NCBI GenBank assembly: GCA_902588925.1
Contig: CACIRB010000001.1
Location: forward strand, 84,218-148,217
Length of the DNA: 64,000 nt
Direction: 5' to 3'
DNA from: an uncultured Pelagibacteraceae bacterium
GTDB taxonomy: Bacteria > Pseudomonadota > Alphaproteobacteria > Pelagibacterales > Pelagibacteraceae
In this document: in pieces, positions 9,301 through 19,643 of the stretch
Layout of the letters: each line of letters begins with the position of its first letter
Numbering within the stretch: position 1 is the stretch's first letter
The notes under the pieces: generated by a model
Database searches by the model: none
Seen by the model: the letters and a program-made list of their open reading frames with translations, nothing else
Told to the model about the DNA's origin: nothing
Position numbers and translations under genes: made by a program

Positions 9301-10830
9301 ATGAACTTACTTAAGTCAACAGGCACATTTGGCTTTTATACTATCATCAGCAGATTGCTTGGATATATCAGAGATATATTAATAGCAATATTTCTTGGAA
9401 CAGGTTTATTGGCAGATGCCTTTTTTGTTGCTTTTAGAATTCCAAATACATTCAGAAGATTATTTTCAGAAGGAACTTTCAATGCAGCTTTTGTGCCTAG
9501 CTATACATCTGAAATGAATAAGGGGGAAAAATCAGCAAACGAATTTGCAAATAATATATTTAATCTTTTATTTTTAGGTCTCTTAATTTTAACAATAGTT
9601 GTTCAAATTTTTATGCCTGGATTTGTATCAATTATTGCTCCAGGTTTTGTAAATGATCTAGAAAAAATGGATTTAGCCATTAGTTTAACGAGGATTACTT
9701 TTCCTTTTTTACTATTTATTAGTTTAGCATCTTTTTTTTCTGCAATATTAAATTCTCATAATAAATTTGCTGCAGCTTCAGCAGCACCAATTCTATTAAA
9801 TGTTATTTTAATTATTGTTTTAATATTTTCTAAAGCTTTAGGAGATGAGCTTGTATACTATTTATCTTATGGTGTATCTTTAGCAGGATTCTTACAGTTA
9901 ATTTTTTTATATTATTTTGTTAAAAAATTTTTTTCATTAGAATTTAATTTTAATTTAAGAACTGATGAAAAAGTAAAGTTTTTTTTTAAAAAGCTTTTAC
10001 CGAGTATTTTTTCATCTGGTGTAACCCAAATCAATATTTTGGTTGGAACAATTATTGCCTCGTTTCAAGCTAGTGCAGTCTCATATCTTTATTATGCAGA
10101 CAGAGTTTATCAAATTAACCTAGCGATAGCTGGCATTGCCATTGGAGTTGTGATTCTTCCACAACTTTCAAGGTTTGTAGACTCTAAAAGTAAAGAAAAA
10201 ATTTCTCTTATTCAAAACAAAGCTTTAGAGTTAAGTTTATTTTTGAGTATTCCAGCAACAATAGCTTTAGTGATTGGTTCAGAGGAAATAATATCAGCGT
10301 TGTTTGGTTATGGTAATTTTAATAAAGAATCTGTTGATAACTCAAGTCTTTCTTTGTTTTATTTTGCTTTAGGTTTACCTGCTTTTGCTTTGATAAAAGT
10401 TTTTTCAAGTTTTTTATTTGCCAATCATAACACAAAAATACCATTTTATATTTCGCTAATTTCGGTCCTTTTAAATATTTTGATCAGTATTTATTATTTT
10501 AACAAAATAGGTTTTATTATAATTCCCATCGCAACTTCAATTTCATCATGGTTTAATGCTATAGTACTTTTTATATATTTGAAAAATGAAAATTTGTTCT
10601 ATTTTAAAAATAATTTTATTTTAAATTTATTTAAAATAATTTTTGCATCAATTTTAATGGGATTATTCTTTAACTTTTTATTAAACTTTTTTGAAAATCA
10701 ACTTTCATTTTATTATAGCTTTAAATCAATTTATTTAATCTTAAGTGTATTATTTGCACTATTCTTTTACATATTTATTTGTTATTTCATCAAAGCTTTT
10801 AAAATTAGTGATATTAAATTAAACTATTAA
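9301..10830 (+). CDS. murJ: Lipid II flippase MurJ (MviN)
   Basis: Integral membrane protein that flips lipid II across the inner membrane for peptidoglycan synthesis. The 509 residues are almost continuously hydrophobic, consistent with about 14 transmembrane helices. The family signature lies at residues 35-65 ([21 protein letters not shown], then AFVP). trpS follows after 4 bases, so the two are probably cotranscribed. Confidence 0.95.
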   Translation: MNLLKSTGTFGFYTIISRLLGYIRDILIAIFLGTGLLADAFFVAFRIPNTFRRLFSEGTFNAAFVPSYTSEMNKGEKSANEFANNIFNLLFLGLLILTIVVQIFMPGFVSIIAPGFVNDLEKMDLAISLTRITFPFLLFISLASFFSAILNSHNKFAAASAAPILLNVILIIVLIFSKALGDELVYYLSYGVSLAGFLQLIFLYYFVKKFFSLEFNFNLRTDEKVKFFFKKLLPSIFSSGVTQINILVGTIIASFQASAVSYLYYADRVYQINLAIAGIAIGVVILPQLSRFVDSKSKEKISLIQNKALELSLFLSIPATIALVIGSEEIISALFGYGNFNKESVDNSSLSLFYFALGLPAFALIKVFSSFLFANHNTKIPFYISLISVLLNILISIYYFNKIGFIIIPIATSISSWFNAIVLFIYLKNENLFYFKNNFILNLFKIIFASILMGLFFNFLLNFFENQLSFYYSFKSIYLILSVLFALFFYIFICYFIKAFKISDIKLNY

Positions 10831-10834
10831 ATAT

Positions 10835-11836
10835 ATGGGTAAAAAAATTTTTTCTGGTGTTCAACCAACTGGTAACCTTCATTTAGGTAATTACTTAGGT
10901 GCAATCAAAAACTTTGTAGATTTAAACAATGACGCTGAGAATGATTGTATATTCTGCGTTGTTGATCTGCACGCAATTACAGTTAAACAAGACCCAAAAG
11001 AGCTAAAAAATAATATTCGAGAGACCGTAGCTACTTTTATAGCAAGTGGAATTGATCCTAAAAAAAGCATTATTTTTAATCAATCTGGTGTAGCAGCTCA
11101 TTCAGAGGGAGCTTGGATTTTGAGCTGTGTTGCTCGAATGGGTTGGTTAAATAGAATGACACAATTCAAGGAAAAAGCAGGTAAAGATAAAGAAAAAGCA
11201 AGCGTTGGATTGTACTCATATCCTGTTTTAATGGCAGCAGATATTCTCTTGTACGATGCGACTCATGTCCCTGTTGGTGATGATCAAAAACAACATCTTG
11301 AGCTATGTAGAGATATTGCTCAAAAGTTTAATAATGATTTTTATCAAGATAACTTTTTGCAAGTACCTGAACCTTTAATTCAAAAAGAATTTTCCAGAAT
11401 TATGAGTTTAAAAGATGGATCAAAAAAGATGAGTAAATCTGAATTATCAGATTTAAGCAGAATTAATTTAACAGATGACAGAGATGCAATTGTAAATAAA
11501 ATAAAAAAAGCAAAAACTGATCCGTTACCAATGCCAAGTAGTATCGAAGAATTAAATGAGAGGTTAGAAGCAAGAAACCTTCTTGGTATATATTCTAGCT
11601 TGAATAATTCAACTTTACAAAATACAGTCGAAAATTTTTCAGGTAAAAATTTTTCTGAATTTAAAAATCAACTTTCTGATTTATTGGTCAAAAAGATTGA
11701 ACCTATATCTCTGGAAATAAAAAAACTTTTAAATGATCAACCTTATTTAGATAAAATCCTTCTAGAAGGAGTTGAAAAAGCAAACTCAATTGCATCAAAA
11801 AAGATAGATAGAATTAAAGAAATACTAGGATTTTAA
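10835..11836 (+). CDS. trpS: Tryptophan--tRNA ligase
   Basis: Class I aminoacyl-tRNA synthetase charging tRNA-Trp. The 333 residues match bacterial TrpRS. The HIGH-type motif is [13 protein letters not shown] (residues 11-23) and the KMSKS loop is GSKKMSKSE (about 196-203). It directly follows murJ and precedes an Nfu-type gene. No leader or T-box-like structure can fit in the 4-base gap. Confidence 0.97.
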   Translation: MGKKIFSGVQPTGNLHLGNYLGAIKNFVDLNNDAENDCIFCVVDLHAITVKQDPKELKNNIRETVATFIASGIDPKKSIIFNQSGVAAHSEGAWILSCVARMGWLNRMTQFKEKAGKDKEKASVGLYSYPVLMAADILLYDATHVPVGDDQKQHLELCRDIAQKFNNDFYQDNFLQVPEPLIQKEFSRIMSLKDGSKKMSKSELSDLSRINLTDDRDAIVNKIKKAKTDPLPMPSSIEELNERLEARNLLGIYSSLNNSTLQNTVENFSGKNFSEFKNQLSDLLVKKIEPISLEIKKLLNDQPYLDKILLEGVEKANSIASKKIDRIKEILGF

Positions 11837-11892
11837 TATAATTTAAATATCAAGTTTAAATTTTAGAAATAAGCTCTATATATAATTACAAC

Positions 11893-12432
11893 ATGTTTGT
11901 ACAAACTGAAATAACACCAAATCCTAATTCTTTGAAATTTCTTCCCGGGAAGAAAGTATCAAATAGTGGTCCTTATGAAATCACAAATAAAGATCAAATA
12001 AATAATGATTTGGTCAGAAATATCTTATCAGTCAATGGGGTTGAGGGTATTTTTTTAGGACAGGATTTTATTTCAGTTAACAAAAATGACCAAATTAAAT
12101 GGGACGAAATTAAACATATTGTTATTTCATTAATAAACGATTTTTATTTAGATGGTAAAGAATACGTCATTGATGAAAATGAAGAGGAAAAAAATAACAA
12201 TTTGAGTGAAATTGAGGAAAAAATTGTAAAAATTTTAGACCAAAAAATTAGACCTGCAGTTGCAAGAGATGGTGGTGATATAAAATTTAAAGAATTTAAA
12301 GATGGAATAGTAAAAGTACAATTACAAGGAAGTTGTTCAGGCTGTCCAAGCTCGACAATGACTTTAAAGCAAGGAGTACAAAATCTTCTATGTCACTATC
12401 TTCCAGAGGTAAAAGAAGTTGTTGCAATATAA
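11893..12432 (+). CDS. Nfu-type Fe-S cluster scaffold/carrier protein
   Basis: A 179-aa protein with an N-terminal Nfu/Scaffold-N domain (residues 1-90, opening FVQTEITPNPNSLKFLPG) and a C-terminal NifU-like domain (about 105-178). The latter carries the cluster-binding motif CSGCPSS and the signature RPAVARDGGDIKF. Such proteins transfer Fe-S clusters to apoproteins; the mitochondrial homologue is NFU1. It lies 56 bases after trpS and 6 bases before the glucosaminidase gene. Confidence 0.93.
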   Translation: MFVQTEITPNPNSLKFLPGKKVSNSGPYEITNKDQINNDLVRNILSVNGVEGIFLGQDFISVNKNDQIKWDEIKHIVISLINDFYLDGKEYVIDENEEEKNNNLSEIEEKIVKILDQKIRPAVARDGGDIKFKEFKDGIVKVQLQGSCSGCPSSTMTLKQGVQNLLCHYLPEVKEVVAI

Positions 12433-12438
12433 AAGTTT

Positions 12439-13506
12439 ATGAAAAAAAATTTAATCAAATTTCAATTTAGTAAAAATAAAAGTATTAATTCTATTTCTAG
12501 ATTTATGTTAAGTGGGATTTTTTTAATCTCATTTTTTTATGTAACACCGATTTTTATTAACTTTGCTGAAAAAAATTTTAATCATAAAGAATTTACAAAT
12601 AATTCTAAAAATCTTTTATTAAAAAAACTTAATACAAATAGATTAATTGAAGAAGATGTCTCAGGTGAAGTAGATGAGATGGATTTACTTTATGATATTT
12701 TAGAGGAAAATAATTCAGAAATTAATTTAGTCAGGTATACAACCTCAGAAATTAATTCATTATTTAAAGAGGTAAACTATAACTTAAAAGATGTGAGGGA
12801 AAATAAACTTGTAAAGCCTATCGATATAGGACTTCTTCCAAACGAAATAAATGACATCTCTAGTTCAAAGAAAAAAAAAGAGATGTTTATTAAAATAATC
12901 CTCCCGTTGATTGTTAAAGAAAACACTAAAATTAGAATAGATAGAAAAAGACTCTTTACGATTTTAAATAAAAGTAGCAATACCGAAATCGAAAAAAAAT
13001 GGCTTGAAAAAAAATTTAAGCAATATGGTGTTAGGCAAAATGATTTTTCATCATTAAAGGTAAGAATGGATGAAATTCCAGCTTCGTTAGCAATTGCACA
13101 AGCAGCAAAAGAAACAGGTTGGGGAACTTCAAGATTTGCAAGAAAAGGAAATGCTTTATTTGGTCAATGGACTTGGTCAGGTGAAGGTTTAAAGCCCAAA
13201 GAAGCTGAGAAAGGCGAAACTCATAAAGTAATGAAATTTAATAGTTTACAATTATCTGTAAGAGCATACTTAAGAAATTTAAATACTCATAAATCCTACA
13301 TAAATCTGAGAAAAGCTAGAAGTGAATTGAGAAGTGATGATAAACCACTTGATAGTTTGATTTTATCTAAACATTTAGATAAATATGCAGAAACTGGAAG
13401 TCAGTACATTGAAGTATTACAAAAAATAATCAGTCAAAATAAATTGAAAGATTTTGATGAGGCAAGATTATTGCCATCTAGTAAGGATTTAGAAAGTTTG
13501 ATTTAA
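12439..13506 (+). CDS. Bax-like glucosaminidase-domain protein
   Basis: A 355-aa membrane-anchored or exported protein with one hydrophobic segment at about residues 20-45. The C-terminal domain (about 205-345) resembles the Bax/endo-beta-N-acetylglucosaminidase family (GH73-like): IPASLAIAQAAKETGWGTSRFA carries the expected catalytic Glu, followed by GNALFGQWTW and a YAETGSQYIEVL end. Predicted to cleave peptidoglycan glycan strands in the periplasm. The C-terminal 4 bases overlap the convergent CE4 deacetylase gene, which could also act on cell-wall sugars. Confidence 0.83.
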   Translation: MKKNLIKFQFSKNKSINSISRFMLSGIFLISFFYVTPIFINFAEKNFNHKEFTNNSKNLLLKKLNTNRLIEEDVSGEVDEMDLLYDILEENNSEINLVRYTTSEINSLFKEVNYNLKDVRENKLVKPIDIGLLPNEINDISSSKKKKEMFIKIILPLIVKENTKIRIDRKRLFTILNKSSNTEIEKKWLEKKFKQYGVRQNDFSSLKVRMDEIPASLAIAQAAKETGWGTSRFARKGNALFGQWTWSGEGLKPKEAEKGETHKVMKFNSLQLSVRAYLRNLNTHKSYINLRKARSELRSDDKPLDSLILSKHLDKYAETGSQYIEVLQKIISQNKLKDFDEARLLPSSKDLESLI

Positions 13507-14570
13507 TTTTTTTTGATAGGAAATTGAACTCCAAACCATCTCCATTTACCGTTATCGTTTAAAGAACAGTTTATCCTACCTCTTCTAGGTTTAAAAGGTT
13601 CTCTAAATTCAATAGTTAAGATTTGATTAGATAAATTAGTTCTAGATTTATCCCACTTGTCTCCTTCGTTGGAATAACATGTGATATTGGTTAAATTTTT
13701 TTGTTCTTTAAAAAATTCAACTTTAAAATTTGGTGGATTATTATTAATTGTAAGCTGTTTTTCATTTGGAGATAAACTTTTATATTCTAAAGGATAATAA
13801 TTAATTATAGATTTAAATCTTTTAAGCTCTCCATATTTTTCATTTATCGGAAATCTTGGCAATTCAAATTTATTTTTATTAAGATCAATAACCCCCGAAT
13901 GTTGGCCAAATGCGTATTTAAAGTTTTGAGAAATATAATCTCTCATAAATTTAGAATATTCACCAAATGGATAAGAGAATAGATCAGGAATATAATTAAG
14001 TTCGTGTTTAAAAATTTTGTTTGCAGTTTCAATATCTAAAATGAAATTTTCTTCAGTTTCTTCTATTAGGTATTCGTGGCTGTGTGAATGGTGCCCAATT
14101 AAAGAAAAATCTACTGAATCAATTTCTCTAATTTGATCCCAGGTCATATAACCCTTGTTTCCAACTGGTTCTGTTGAAACAAAAAGTATAAATGGAATTT
14201 TGTTATCTCTTAAATGTGGCCAAGCTTCATTGTAAAATGATTCAAATGCATCATCAATTGTTATCAAAACTTCTTTTTCTGATTTTGAAGTTTTAAATTT
14301 TGAATCAAATTCATTAGGATTAAGAAAATTGTATTTAGAATTTTTAACAAATTCTAAGTGCTTCTTAAATACCTCCATATTAATATTAGTTGACGGGTAT
14401 TTATGTTCATTAAAGCGATGATACATTATTGATAAAATCCCATTATCTTCTGAATAAAATTTGATATTATTTTCATCTGATTTAGAACTAAAACTAAAAA
14501 ATAAAGATAAAATGAATAAACTTATAATTGATGTAGCTGGAGATAAAATTTTTTTAATGATCATAGCCAA
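13503..14570 (-). CDS. Polysaccharide deacetylase (CE4/NodB family), exported
   Basis: A 355-aa protein with an N-terminal signal or anchor (hydrophobic residues about 12-28), then a NodB homology domain. It starts at GILSIMYHRF, has the metal/catalytic motif TIDDAFESF (Asp-Asp pair) and the histidine motif HHSHSHE. The C-terminal about 90 residues form a beta-rich extension. The likely substrate is an N-acetylated cell-wall or capsular sugar; the exact target cannot be read from sequence. The start at 14570 is required to keep the signal segment, and it overlaps the 5' end of divergent tsaB by 59 bases. Confidence 0.85.
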   Translation of the reverse strand: MAMIIKKILSPATSIISLFILSLFFSFSSKSDENNIKFYSEDNGILSIMYHRFNEHKYPSTNINMEVFKKHLEFVKNSKYNFLNPNEFDSKFKTSKSEKEVLITIDDAFESFYNEAWPHLRDNKIPFILFVSTEPVGNKGYMTWDQIREIDSVDFSLIGHHSHSHEYLIEETEENFILDIETANKIFKHELNYIPDLFSYPFGEYSKFMRDYISQNFKYAFGQHSGVIDLNKNKFELPRFPINEKYGELKRFKSIINYYPLEYKSLSPNEKQLTINNNPPNFKVEFFKEQKNLTNITCYSNEGDKWDKSRTNLSNQILTIEFREPFKPRRGRINCSLNDNGKWRWFGVQFPIKKN

Positions 14571-14898
14571 TGATCATATTTACAATATTACTCATGAGAA
14601 TACTAAAATAAATTATGAAAAATTAACTTTGATAATAAAAGAATTTTTAGAATTGAATAAATTTGAATTGAAGGATATTAACAATATATACATTAACAGA
14701 GGCCCAGGAAGTTTTGCAGGGATTAGAAATTCTATTTCTGTTGTGAAGGCTCTCAAATTAGCGAAAAATATTGATTATTATTGCTACAGCTTAGAGGATT
14801 TTAAAGGTGAAAAAGATGTAAGATATGAAAATGTCCCTTATTTGTGCAATAAATTTAAAATTAAAAAAAATTTGATTAACCCTATTTATATAAGTTAA
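14512..14898 (+). CDS. tsaB: TsaB-like tRNA threonylcarbamoyladenosine accessory protein (short form)
   Basis: TsaB partners TsaD in making t6A37 of ANN-decoding tRNAs. The track ORF starts at a TTG at 14461; ATG at 14512 (MNKLIIDVAGDK) is preferred because it begins the family's first beta strand. The signature RGPGSFAGIRNSISVVKAL is clear at about 63-81. At about 128 aa it lacks most of the C-terminal half present in E. coli TsaB (231 aa). It is followed by fur after 9 bases; the frequent neighbour rimI is missing. The 5' end overlaps the divergent deacetylase gene. Confidence 0.82.
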   Translation: MNKLIIDVAGDKIFLMIIANDHIYNITHENTKINYEKLTLIIKEFLELNKFELKDINNIYINRGPGSFAGIRNSISVVKALKLAKNIDYYCYSLEDFKGEKDVRYENVPYLCNKFKIKKNLINPIYIS

Positions 14899-14907
14899 AA
14901 TTAAATT

Positions 14908-15318
14908 ATGTCTGAAACAATTGAACAAAAATGTTTAGCAAAAGGTGTGAAATTGACGGATCAGAGAAAAATAATTGCGCAGGTCATGTCTGAGTCTACC
15001 GATCATCCCAATGTTGATGAACTTTACAATAGAGTTTCAAAGATTGATAATAAAATAAGTATTGCTACCGTCTACAGAACAGTAAAATTATTTGAAGAAT
15101 CTGGAATACTTACAAAGCATGAGTTTAAAGGTGGAAAAGCAAGATATGAAGAGCTTAATGAAGGACATCATGATCATTTAATAGATGTGAAGTCAGGTGA
15201 AATAATAGAATTTGTTGATGAAGAAATCGAAAAACTTCAAAAAAAGGTAGCAGATAAATATGGTTACACTTTAGTTGATCACAAGCTTGAACTTTATGGG
15301 ATAAAAAAAAAATCCTAA
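14908..15318 (+). CDS. fur: Fur-family metalloregulator (Fur/Mur type)
   Basis: A 136-aa winged-helix metal-sensing repressor. The DNA-binding domain includes GVKLTDQRKIIAQVM and the recognition helix ISIATVYRTVKLFEESGI. The dimerisation domain carries the metal ligand motif HHDHLI and EEIEKLQ. It has no CxxC structural zinc site near the C-terminus. In alphaproteobacteria the Fur copy next to miaB often senses manganese (Mur) or iron; the metal cannot be told from sequence. It sits between tsaB and miaB, a standard order. Confidence 0.9.
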   Translation: MSETIEQKCLAKGVKLTDQRKIIAQVMSESTDHPNVDELYNRVSKIDNKISIATVYRTVKLFEESGILTKHEFKGGKARYEELNEGHHDHLIDVKSGEIIEFVDEEIEKLQKKVADKYGYTLVDHKLELYGIKKKS

Positions 15319-15324
15319 ACTAGA

Positions 15325-16650
15325 ATGCAAAAAATTTTTATAAAAACATTAGGTTGTCAAATGAATGAATATGATTCAAATAGAATTTTTGATTCAGTAA
15401 AGAAAATTGGTTATCAAAAAAGTGAAAATTTAGAAGAAGCTGACTGTTACTTATTAAACACTTGTCACATTAGAGATAAAGCAAAAGAAAAAGTTTATTC
15501 TGAAATAGGAAGGGTTAAAAAAAACTTTAGAGCCAAAAAAAAACCACTAGTAATAATAGCAGGGTGTGTTGCTCAAGCAGAAAACCAAGAGATGCTTAAA
15601 CGTGAGCCTTATATAGATTTAGTAATTGGCCCTCAAGCCTATCATAAGATTAACGAAACAATTCTGGATCATATTGGAAAAAGAAAAAAAATTGAACAAA
15701 CAGATTTTGATGCTGTTTCAAAATTTAAATATTTTAGCAAAATAAAGAATGAGGCAGGTAAGGTTTCGTCTTTTTTAACTATACAAGAAGGATGTGATAA
15801 GTTTTGTCATTTTTGTGTGGTTCCATATACTCGTGGACCAGAATATTCTAGACCATTCAATCAAATAATTGAGGAGGCAAATTATTTGTCAGATAATGGA
15901 GCAAAAGAAATCATACTTTTGGGACAAAATGTAAATGCTTACAATGATAATAGTAAAAGACTATCTGATTTAATTTTAGAAACTGAAAAGATTAAAAATA
16001 TAAAAAGAATTAGATACACAACTTCGCATCCAAAAGATATGACCGATGATTTAATTGAAGTATATAAAGTCTCTAAAAAGTTAATGCCTTTAGTCCATCT
16101 TCCAGTTCAGAGTGGATCCGATAGGATTTTAAAGTTGATGAATAGAAAACATAAAATAGATCATTATTTAAAAGTTTATGACGAATTGAAAAAAATTAAT
16201 CAATCAATTGAATTTTCAAGTGATTTTATTATTGGTTATCCTGGTGAAACTGAAGAAGACTTCCAAAGTACAGTCGATTTAATTAAAAAAGTTAATTTTA
16301 TAAATTCTTACTCATTTATTTTTAGTCCAAGGCCTGGGACAAAGGCAGAAGGTTTAGATTTAATTGATAAAAAAATTTCAATGAAAAGGTTAGAATCTAT
16401 TCAAAATTTATTATCTGAAAATCAAACTCAAATGAACAAAAAATTAGAAAATAGAACAATCGATGTTTTGGCTGAAAATTTAACTGAAGATAAATCCAAA
16501 GCTTTTGGCAGAACTGAATATATGACATCAGTAATTTTTAATGGTAAAAGAGAACATATTGGAAAAATTGTGAAAGTGAAAATTACAAATAGTAATAGAA
16601 CTACATTGTTTGGAGAATTGTTAAGCAACCAAGATCAAAAGGTGGCATAA
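15325..16650 (+). CDS. miaB: tRNA-2-methylthio-N6-dimethylallyladenosine synthase MiaB
   Basis: Radical-SAM methylthiotransferase that converts i6A37 to ms2i6A37 in tRNAs. The 441 residues carry three N-terminal cysteines for the auxiliary cluster (LGCQMN, NTCHIRDKA, IAGCVAQ), the radical-SAM motif CDKFCHFCVVPYTRG (about 155), the PVQSGSDRILKLMNR segment and a C-terminal TRAM domain. It starts 6 bases after fur and ends 3 bases before the phoH-like gene. Confidence 0.97.
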   Translation: MQKIFIKTLGCQMNEYDSNRIFDSVKKIGYQKSENLEEADCYLLNTCHIRDKAKEKVYSEIGRVKKNFRAKKKPLVIIAGCVAQAENQEMLKREPYIDLVIGPQAYHKINETILDHIGKRKKIEQTDFDAVSKFKYFSKIKNEAGKVSSFLTIQEGCDKFCHFCVVPYTRGPEYSRPFNQIIEEANYLSDNGAKEIILLGQNVNAYNDNSKRLSDLILETEKIKNIKRIRYTTSHPKDMTDDLIEVYKVSKKLMPLVHLPVQSGSDRILKLMNRKHKIDHYLKVYDELKKINQSIEFSSDFIIGYPGETEEDFQSTVDLIKKVNFINSYSFIFSPRPGTKAEGLDLIDKKISMKRLESIQNLLSENQTQMNKKLENRTIDVLAENLTEDKSKAFGRTEYMTSVIFNGKREHIGKIVKVKITNSNRTTLFGELLSNQDQKVA

Positions 16651-16653
16651 TCT

Positions 16654-17649
16654 TTGAATAATACAAATAAAAAAAAAATCGATACCACTCTAAAATTTGT
16701 TTACTCAGACAACAATTCATTAAGTGTAATATTTCACAACAATGAATTACTCATGGGTGTTGCAGGAGAATTTAATAAAAATTTAAAAGAATTAGAAAAG
16801 ATGACTAATTCTAGTTTGTATTCTAGGGGAAATTCAATAATGATAAAATCAGATCCACAAAAAAATGAGTTAATAAAAAATGCAATTCAATTTTTAACTA
16901 ATCAATTTATAAATAATGGTTCAATCGAAAATAAAGATCTTATATCATCAGTTGATCAATTTATGATTAAAGAGAAGGTTAAAAATAATAATGTAACTGA
17001 CATTATAAAAACACCAAAAAAATCAATTATTCCTAGATCCGAAAAACAAAAAAGCTATGTCAGAGCTCTAAGACAAAGTGATATTGTAATCTCAGCAGGT
17101 CCAGCTGGAACAGGAAAAACTTTTTTATCTGTAGCAGTTGGTTTGACTATGTTGTTAGAAAAAAAAATAGAAAGAATTATTCTATCTAGGCCTGCTGTTG
17201 AAGCAGGAGAGAGACTTGGCTTTTTACCCGGAGATATGAAAGAAAAAGTAGATCCGTATTTAAGACCTTTATATGACTCTTTGTACGACTTATTCGATTT
17301 TGAAAAAATACAAAGAATGATCGAAATTGGTGATATCGAAATCGCTCCTTTGGCATTTATGAGAGGTAGAACACTAAAAAATTCTTTTGCTATATTAGAT
17401 GAAGCGCAAAATGCAACAGATACACAAATAAAAATGTTTTTAACAAGGATCGGTGAAAATTCAAAAATTGTAGTCAATGGAGATCCTACTCAGATAGATC
17501 TACCTAACAAAAGTATGTCAGGATTAGTACGATCAAAAGAATTATTGGGGCATCTAAATGAAATTTCAGTTGTAGACTTTGATCATTCAGATGTAGTTAG
17601 ACATCCACTGGTTTCTAAAATTGTAAAAGCCTACTCTAAAAATGATTAA
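16654..17649 (+). CDS. ybeZ: PhoH-like ATPase (YbeZ/PhoL)
   Basis: A 331-aa ATPase with an N-terminal KH-like region and a PhoH domain: Walker A GPAGTGKT (about 148-155), the SRPAVEAGERLGFLPGDM signature and Walker B FAILDEAQNAT. It is linked by context to YbeY and ribosome/16S rRNA maturation. The start is TTG at 16654, only 3 bases after miaB; no in-frame ATG lies nearby upstream of the conserved region. The end overlaps ybeY by 8 bases, so the two proteins are likely coupled. Confidence 0.95.
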   Translation: MNNTNKKKIDTTLKFVYSDNNSLSVIFHNNELLMGVAGEFNKNLKELEKMTNSSLYSRGNSIMIKSDPQKNELIKNAIQFLTNQFINNGSIENKDLISSVDQFMIKEKVKNNNVTDIIKTPKKSIIPRSEKQKSYVRALRQSDIVISAGPAGTGKTFLSVAVGLTMLLEKKIERIILSRPAVEAGERLGFLPGDMKEKVDPYLRPLYDSLYDLFDFEKIQRMIEIGDIEIAPLAFMRGRTLKNSFAILDEAQNATDTQIKMFLTRIGENSKIVVNGDPTQIDLPNKSMSGLVRSKELLGHLNEISVVDFDHSDVVRHPLVSKIVKAYSKND

Positions 17650-18103
17650 TTTAAACGTCTTCTCAGAAGAGAAGGCTTGGTCTAAAAAACTTAAAAAAAA
17701 AGATTTTTTTTTTAAAAGTATTTGTGATGCTTTTCCAAAAAAATATAAATTTTTAAATAAAAAAATAAGTTTATCTTTACTTCTTTCAAATAATAAAAAA
17801 ATAAAAATTTTAAATAAAAAATTTAGAAATAAAAATAAATCTACTGATATTTTATCTTTTCCATATAGCAAAATATTAAAAATATCAAAGCAAACTTACT
17901 TGGGAGATATAATTATTAGTTTTAATTTTATGAATAAACCAAAATCACAAACAAATAGAAAATTTAAAGAAAAAATAATTAAAACATTTATTCATGGTTT
18001 TTTACACTTGTTAGGATTTGATCATGTAAAAAATAAAGATTATTTAAAAATGTTAAAAGAAGAAGAAAAAATATTTAAATCAGTTATCTCAAAAATTAAG
18101 TAA
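17642..18103 (+). CDS. ybeY: Endoribonuclease YbeY
   Basis: Single-strand endoribonuclease for 16S rRNA 3'-end maturation and ribosome quality control. The 153 residues contain the zinc-binding signature HGFLHLLGFDH (about 118-128), matching HGxLHLxGYDH with Phe for Tyr, and NKSTDILSFPY upstream. The N-terminus is unusually lysine-rich. It overlaps the phoH-like gene by 8 bases and ends 1 base before lnt. corC/ybeX, often between ybeY and lnt, is absent. Confidence 0.95.
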   Translation: MINLNVFSEEKAWSKKLKKKDFFFKSICDAFPKKYKFLNKKISLSLLLSNNKKIKILNKKFRNKNKSTDILSFPYSKILKISKQTYLGDIIISFNFMNKPKSQTNRKFKEKIIKTFIHGFLHLLGFDHVKNKDYLKMLKEEEKIFKSVISKIK

Positions 18104-18104
18104 A

Positions 18105-19643
18105 TTGAAAAAAAATTTATATATTGATATAGTTTATTTATTGTTTCTTGGAGCGGTAACTTCATTAAGTTTACCACCTTTCAATTTGTTAATAATTAAT
18201 TTTCTATCCTTTAGCTTATTCTTTATTTTTTTAATTAAAAAAAAAGAGAGTAAACATAAATTATTTTTTTTCTATGGCTGGTTATTTGGATTTGGGTATT
18301 TTCTAACAAATATATATTGGATCTCTATTTCATTAACATTTGATGAAAATTTTAAATTTTTAATTCCATTTGCTCTAATTTTAGTTCCTTCTTTTATTGC
18401 GTTATTTTACGGTTTTGTTTGTTATTTGTTTATTTTCTTTAAACCAAATAAAATTTTGAGTTCAATTTTATTATTTTCTGTAATCTTTGGTTTTCTAGAA
18501 TTCATTAGAGGTTCGATTTTATCAGGTTTTCCTTGGAACTTAATTGCATATAGTTTTTCAAATCATATACAAATTCTTAGCATAACATCTTTAATAGGCA
18601 CATATTCTTTCAACTTATTTTGTATAACTTTGTTTCTAAGTCCTGCACTCTTCATTTTACGGAACGACAAAAATGATTTAATTTTTTGCTTAATTTTACC
18701 TTTAATATTTTTATTATTTTATTTCTTTGGATATTCAAATAAGCAGGATTTTTACAATAGTGATGTTGAAAAACTTGATTATAAAATAAGATTAGTTGGT
18801 ACTGATATTTCTTTAGATAGGTTTTATTCAGGAGAGGGGCCTTTATCAACTATAGAAGATCTTATAAATATTAGTTCACCAAATAAGAAAGAGAAAACAA
18901 TTTTCATTTGGCCAGAGGGTATATTGCCTGGAATTTCTCAGGATCAAATTCAAAGTTATGATTATTTATTTAATGAAAGTTTTAACGAAAATCACTTACT
19001 CATTTTAGGCATCAACAACAAATCAAAAGTTAATGATCAAGTTAAGTATTACAATTCTTTATCTGTTTATGACCATAATCTTAATTTATTAAATTATTAT
19101 AATAAAATAAATCTTGTACCGTTTGGCGAATTTTTACCTATGGAAAATTTATTAAAAAATGTAGGTCTCAAATCTTTAACTAACAATTATCAATCCTACT
19201 CAAAAGGTCAAAAAAGGGAAATTATAGAGTTAAATCAAAATAATTTTTCTTTAAAATTTTTACCATTAATTTGTTATGAGATAATTTATTCTGGAAAATT
19301 ATATAAAAATCATGACTTTGATATAATAGTAAATATTTCAGAGGATGGATGGTTTGGCCAATCAATAGGACCAAAACAACACTTTGTTCACAGTATATTT
19401 CGAGCTATCGAAAGTGGAAAATATGTAATTAGATCAGCTAATAACGGAATAGCTGCGATATTAAATCCTCTCGGTATCGTTGAGGAAAAAATTAACTTAA
19501 ATGAAGTTGGATATATTGATTTTACGAAAATGAGAAAAATTCAACCAACAGTTTTTTCTAAATATGGAAATAAAATTTTTGGTTTAATAATTTTATTGTA
19601 TATTTTTTTAATATTTTCATTTAATAGAATTAAAAATGAGTAA
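18105..19643 (+). CDS. lnt: Apolipoprotein N-acyltransferase
   Basis: Inner-membrane enzyme that adds the third acyl chain to lipoproteins. The 512 residues comprise about six N-terminal transmembrane helices, then a periplasmic nitrilase-like domain with the expected catalytic triad context: Glu in WPEGILPG, Lys in [14 protein letters not shown] and Cys in PLICYEI. A final hydrophobic helix ends at about 505. The start appears to be TTG at 18105. The gene overlaps metK by 8 bases. Its presence fits the lipoproteins seen elsewhere in the window. Confidence 0.95.
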   Translation: MKKNLYIDIVYLLFLGAVTSLSLPPFNLLIINFLSFSLFFIFLIKKKESKHKLFFFYGWLFGFGYFLTNIYWISISLTFDENFKFLIPFALILVPSFIALFYGFVCYLFIFFKPNKILSSILLFSVIFGFLEFIRGSILSGFPWNLIAYSFSNHIQILSITSLIGTYSFNLFCITLFLSPALFILRNDKNDLIFCLILPLIFLLFYFFGYSNKQDFYNSDVEKLDYKIRLVGTDISLDRFYSGEGPLSTIEDLINISSPNKKEKTIFIWPEGILPGISQDQIQSYDYLFNESFNENHLLILGINNKSKVNDQVKYYNSLSVYDHNLNLLNYYNKINLVPFGEFLPMENLLKNVGLKSLTNNYQSYSKGQKREIIELNQNNFSLKFLPLICYEIIYSGKLYKNHDFDIIVNISEDGWFGQSIGPKQHFVHSIFRAIESGKYVIRSANNGIAAILNPLGIVEEKINLNEVGYIDFTKMRKIQPTVFSKYGNKIFGLIILLYIFLIFSFNRIKNE

